Shown here piece by piece: positions 7,001 to 7,225 of a stretch of 7,225 nucleotides of DNA; positions within the stretch are counted from its first letter, which is position 1, and the number at the start of each line of letters is the position of its first letter. The DNA comes from Pseudomonadota bacterium (GTDB taxonomy: Bacteria > Desulfobacterota > Desulfobacteria > Desulfobacterales > Desulfobacteraceae): NCBI GenBank assembly GCA_018816605.1, contig JAHIVS010000353.1, forward strand, positions 1 through 7,225, in the 5' to 3' direction. Made by a program: the position numbers and the translations under genes. The notes below the pieces were generated by a model that saw nothing but the letters and a program-made list of their open reading frames with translations, did not search any database and was not told the origin of the DNA.

Positions 7001-7225
7001 GGATTTAAGGAGAGAAGCCTTAAGGGGGCGGCTGTGACTGCGGTTCAACAGATCCTTGCCACAGGGCTTGACCCGGGGCTTGGCACAGAAAAAGAAAATC
7101 GATTTTGCCTGAAGGATATCCCGCTTGCCCAACGGTTTACGGAATTGGAATTTTTCTTTGATCTATCATTGCTGGATATCCATGCCATAGGCGACCTGTT
7201 TGCAGGACACCCCCATGGAAGTGCC
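4016..7225 (+). CDS. recB: RecBCD enzyme subunit RecB, helicase and nuclease (3' end missing)
   Basis: RecB is the SF1A 3'-5' helicase and the nuclease of RecBCD; it also loads RecA after Chi. The frame is open for 1070 codons to the window edge, against 1180 residues in E. coli, so roughly 100-130 residues are missing. Helicase motifs are Walker A ASAGTGKT (19-26), VTFTEAAAAEL (49-59), TIHSFC (114-119), Walker B DEFQDTD (376-382), GDPKQAIYAFRG (414-425), NYRS (447-450), VTIHKSKGLEYP (746-757) and RRLLYVALTRS (825-835). The nuclease domain begins near WRISSFSAL, and FFHAVFEELDF (968-978) places its first catalytic His at 970, matching E. coli His956. The metal-binding Asp residues and the DYK motif lie beyond the edge. 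Oddities are an Asp/Pro-rich insert at about 794-811 and a ten-G run encoding Lys-Gly-Gly-Gly just before the nuclease. The frame is unbroken throughout. recD probably follows. Confidence 0.97.
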   Translation, partial: MKPLDPFCLDFEKITLIEASAGTGKTYTITTLVARLIARGISLPSILVVTFTEAAAAELKLRIRARLSQCLAEDWSDKGAGELARFFNGQEDPGLIRRRLAHAITCFDQACIMTIHSFCFQTLKENAFESGAYFDMELLTDSAPFFDQVCMDFFMTQVNNLDPLVLKFLALRGVTPENFKTVFRQVVSRPGIDILPDKAEFKDVSHAYRELTRKLHEILKTQRQAIIDLIQDHKGVDKRSYTKKNLPLWLDLSLATLKTQGRNALFDMAEKKDPLFKFTRSRLAARTREGQEPPDHEFFDCCQSLLELHRILETNLISLKLSFFSYFRQELERMKHSQGACFFDDLINDLAAALEGEGRERLRAAVRRKFQACLIDEFQDTDPAQYVIFSRLFADPAPLESDVFENQRPFFMIGDPKQAIYAFRGGDIFAYLSACRQSDQIFTLEKNYRSAPLMVDGVNDIFCLDPNPFLFDQIEFTRVTTPETAVNRLVEKKAPIPPLQLAFVKREGFGLDRQGYIKREDGLRDIPKLLATDILDLLTSDKRLLTGSQQGGDDRKITPQDMAVLVRTNSQAEAVHRALAAVNIPSYLSKTGSVFDSREAIEFYDILAAVYAPDHIGYLKAALASSVFGFSGRMLADLDQDEGVLWQYQDQFRGFKDCWEQRGFVAMVMALFHSDDGVLNADSRLSERGLTNFYHLIELVSRAAQERSVSMFYLLKWYREQLSAGTRNQGADELRLESDKKAVAIVTIHKSKGLEYPIVYLPYLWGGAGKGGDPVLFHDPDKGFKLCLDLGSSDPDADPDPDQSPNQRPPGSRELMAFEEMAEERRLLYVALTRSSAMCRIFWAGISSVDRSALGQLLHPSGCKTDDQMLQDLERLCAKGGGRVAVCPVSMKDAQDIYMPEDSHKTDLSARPWTRQLQPAWRISSFSALSASRDKYEPDDREPAKGHSGSRREICLKDFPRGAGSGDFFHAVFEELDFTDARAVEAVVDKNLAKFGFKERSLKGAAVTAVQQILATGLDPGLGTEKENRFCLKDIPLAQRFTELEFFFDLSLLDIHAIGDLFAGHPHGSA
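6395..6421 (+). repeat. short Asp-Pro coding repeat inside recB
   Basis: The unit GACCCGGA(C/T) occurs at 6395-6403 and 6407-6415 and is followed by CCGGAT, encoding DPDADPDPD (RecB residues 794-802). With the following polar Pro-rich stretch it makes the loop before motif VI about 16 residues longer than in E. coli RecB. It looks like a small slippage-expanded surface loop and is not expected to touch the ATPase core. Confidence 0.5.
6652..6661 (+). repeat. poly-G tract (ten G) inside recB
   Basis: Ten consecutive G span the codons AAG GGG GGG GGG in the linker between the RecB helicase and nuclease domains (residues 879-882). The frame is correct with ten G, because WRISSFSAL and FFHAVFEELDF downstream match RecB. 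Loss of one G would end the protein at the TGA at 6687-6689, and gain of one G at the TGA at 6823-6825. Both come before the nuclease His at 6923-6925. Such tracts can slip in replication; whether this one varies cannot be seen from one sequence. Confidence 0.85.

Noticed and set aside
702..7225. E. coli-type Chi octamers (GCTGGTGG or its complement)
   Set aside because: I saw no exact copy by eye, only near matches such as CCTGGTGG around 4108-4115. Absence in so short a stretch says nothing about Chi usage.
7100..7225. recD or a terminator at the right end
   Set aside because: The sequence ends inside the recB nuclease region, so neither is present. recD downstream is only an expectation from gene order.

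Overview
The window holds three genes. The 5' part of a major-facilitator transporter gene runs leftward off the left edge. A complete recC and most of recB run rightward and fill about 90% of the sequence. Both rec genes are intact, in frame and plainly homologous to E. coli RecC and RecB, as judged by comparison with those sequences from memory. The organism looks like a Gram-negative bacterium of moderate GC content. Heavy use of GCC, CTG, CCC/CCG and TTT, many homopolymer runs and RecBC rather than AddAB would fit a sulfate reducer of the Desulfobacteraceae type. That placement is a guess from style, not a measured result.

Layout. Positions 1-429 (minus) encode the first 143 residues of an OFA/monocarboxylate-type MFS transporter, including motif A between TM2 and TM3. 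Positions 430-701 are a 272-bp divergent intergenic region. It carries a good minus-strand sigma70-like promoter, a plausible plus-strand extended -10 promoter that overlaps it face to face, a 12-bp perfect palindrome and a small inverted repeat. Positions 702-4019 are recC, starting at TTG. recB starts at 4016 with a 4-base ATGA overlap and is still open at 7225. The window ends inside the RecB nuclease domain, after its first catalytic His and before the metal-binding Asp residues. recD is expected beyond the edge but is not seen.

How the genes work together. RecB (3'-5' helicase plus nuclease) and RecC (Chi-scanning scaffold) are two of the three subunits of the RecBCD enzyme, which resects double-strand breaks and loads RecA. 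The overlap suggests translational coupling and stoichiometric production. The transporter has no visible functional link to them and simply shares the divergent promoter region.

I see no undescribed system here. The points most worth a second look are a run of ten G inside recB, just before the nuclease domain, where a slip of one base either way would give a nuclease-less RecB; a RecC Chi-recognition pocket in which about half of the E. coli contact residues are replaced; and the overlapping divergent promoters.
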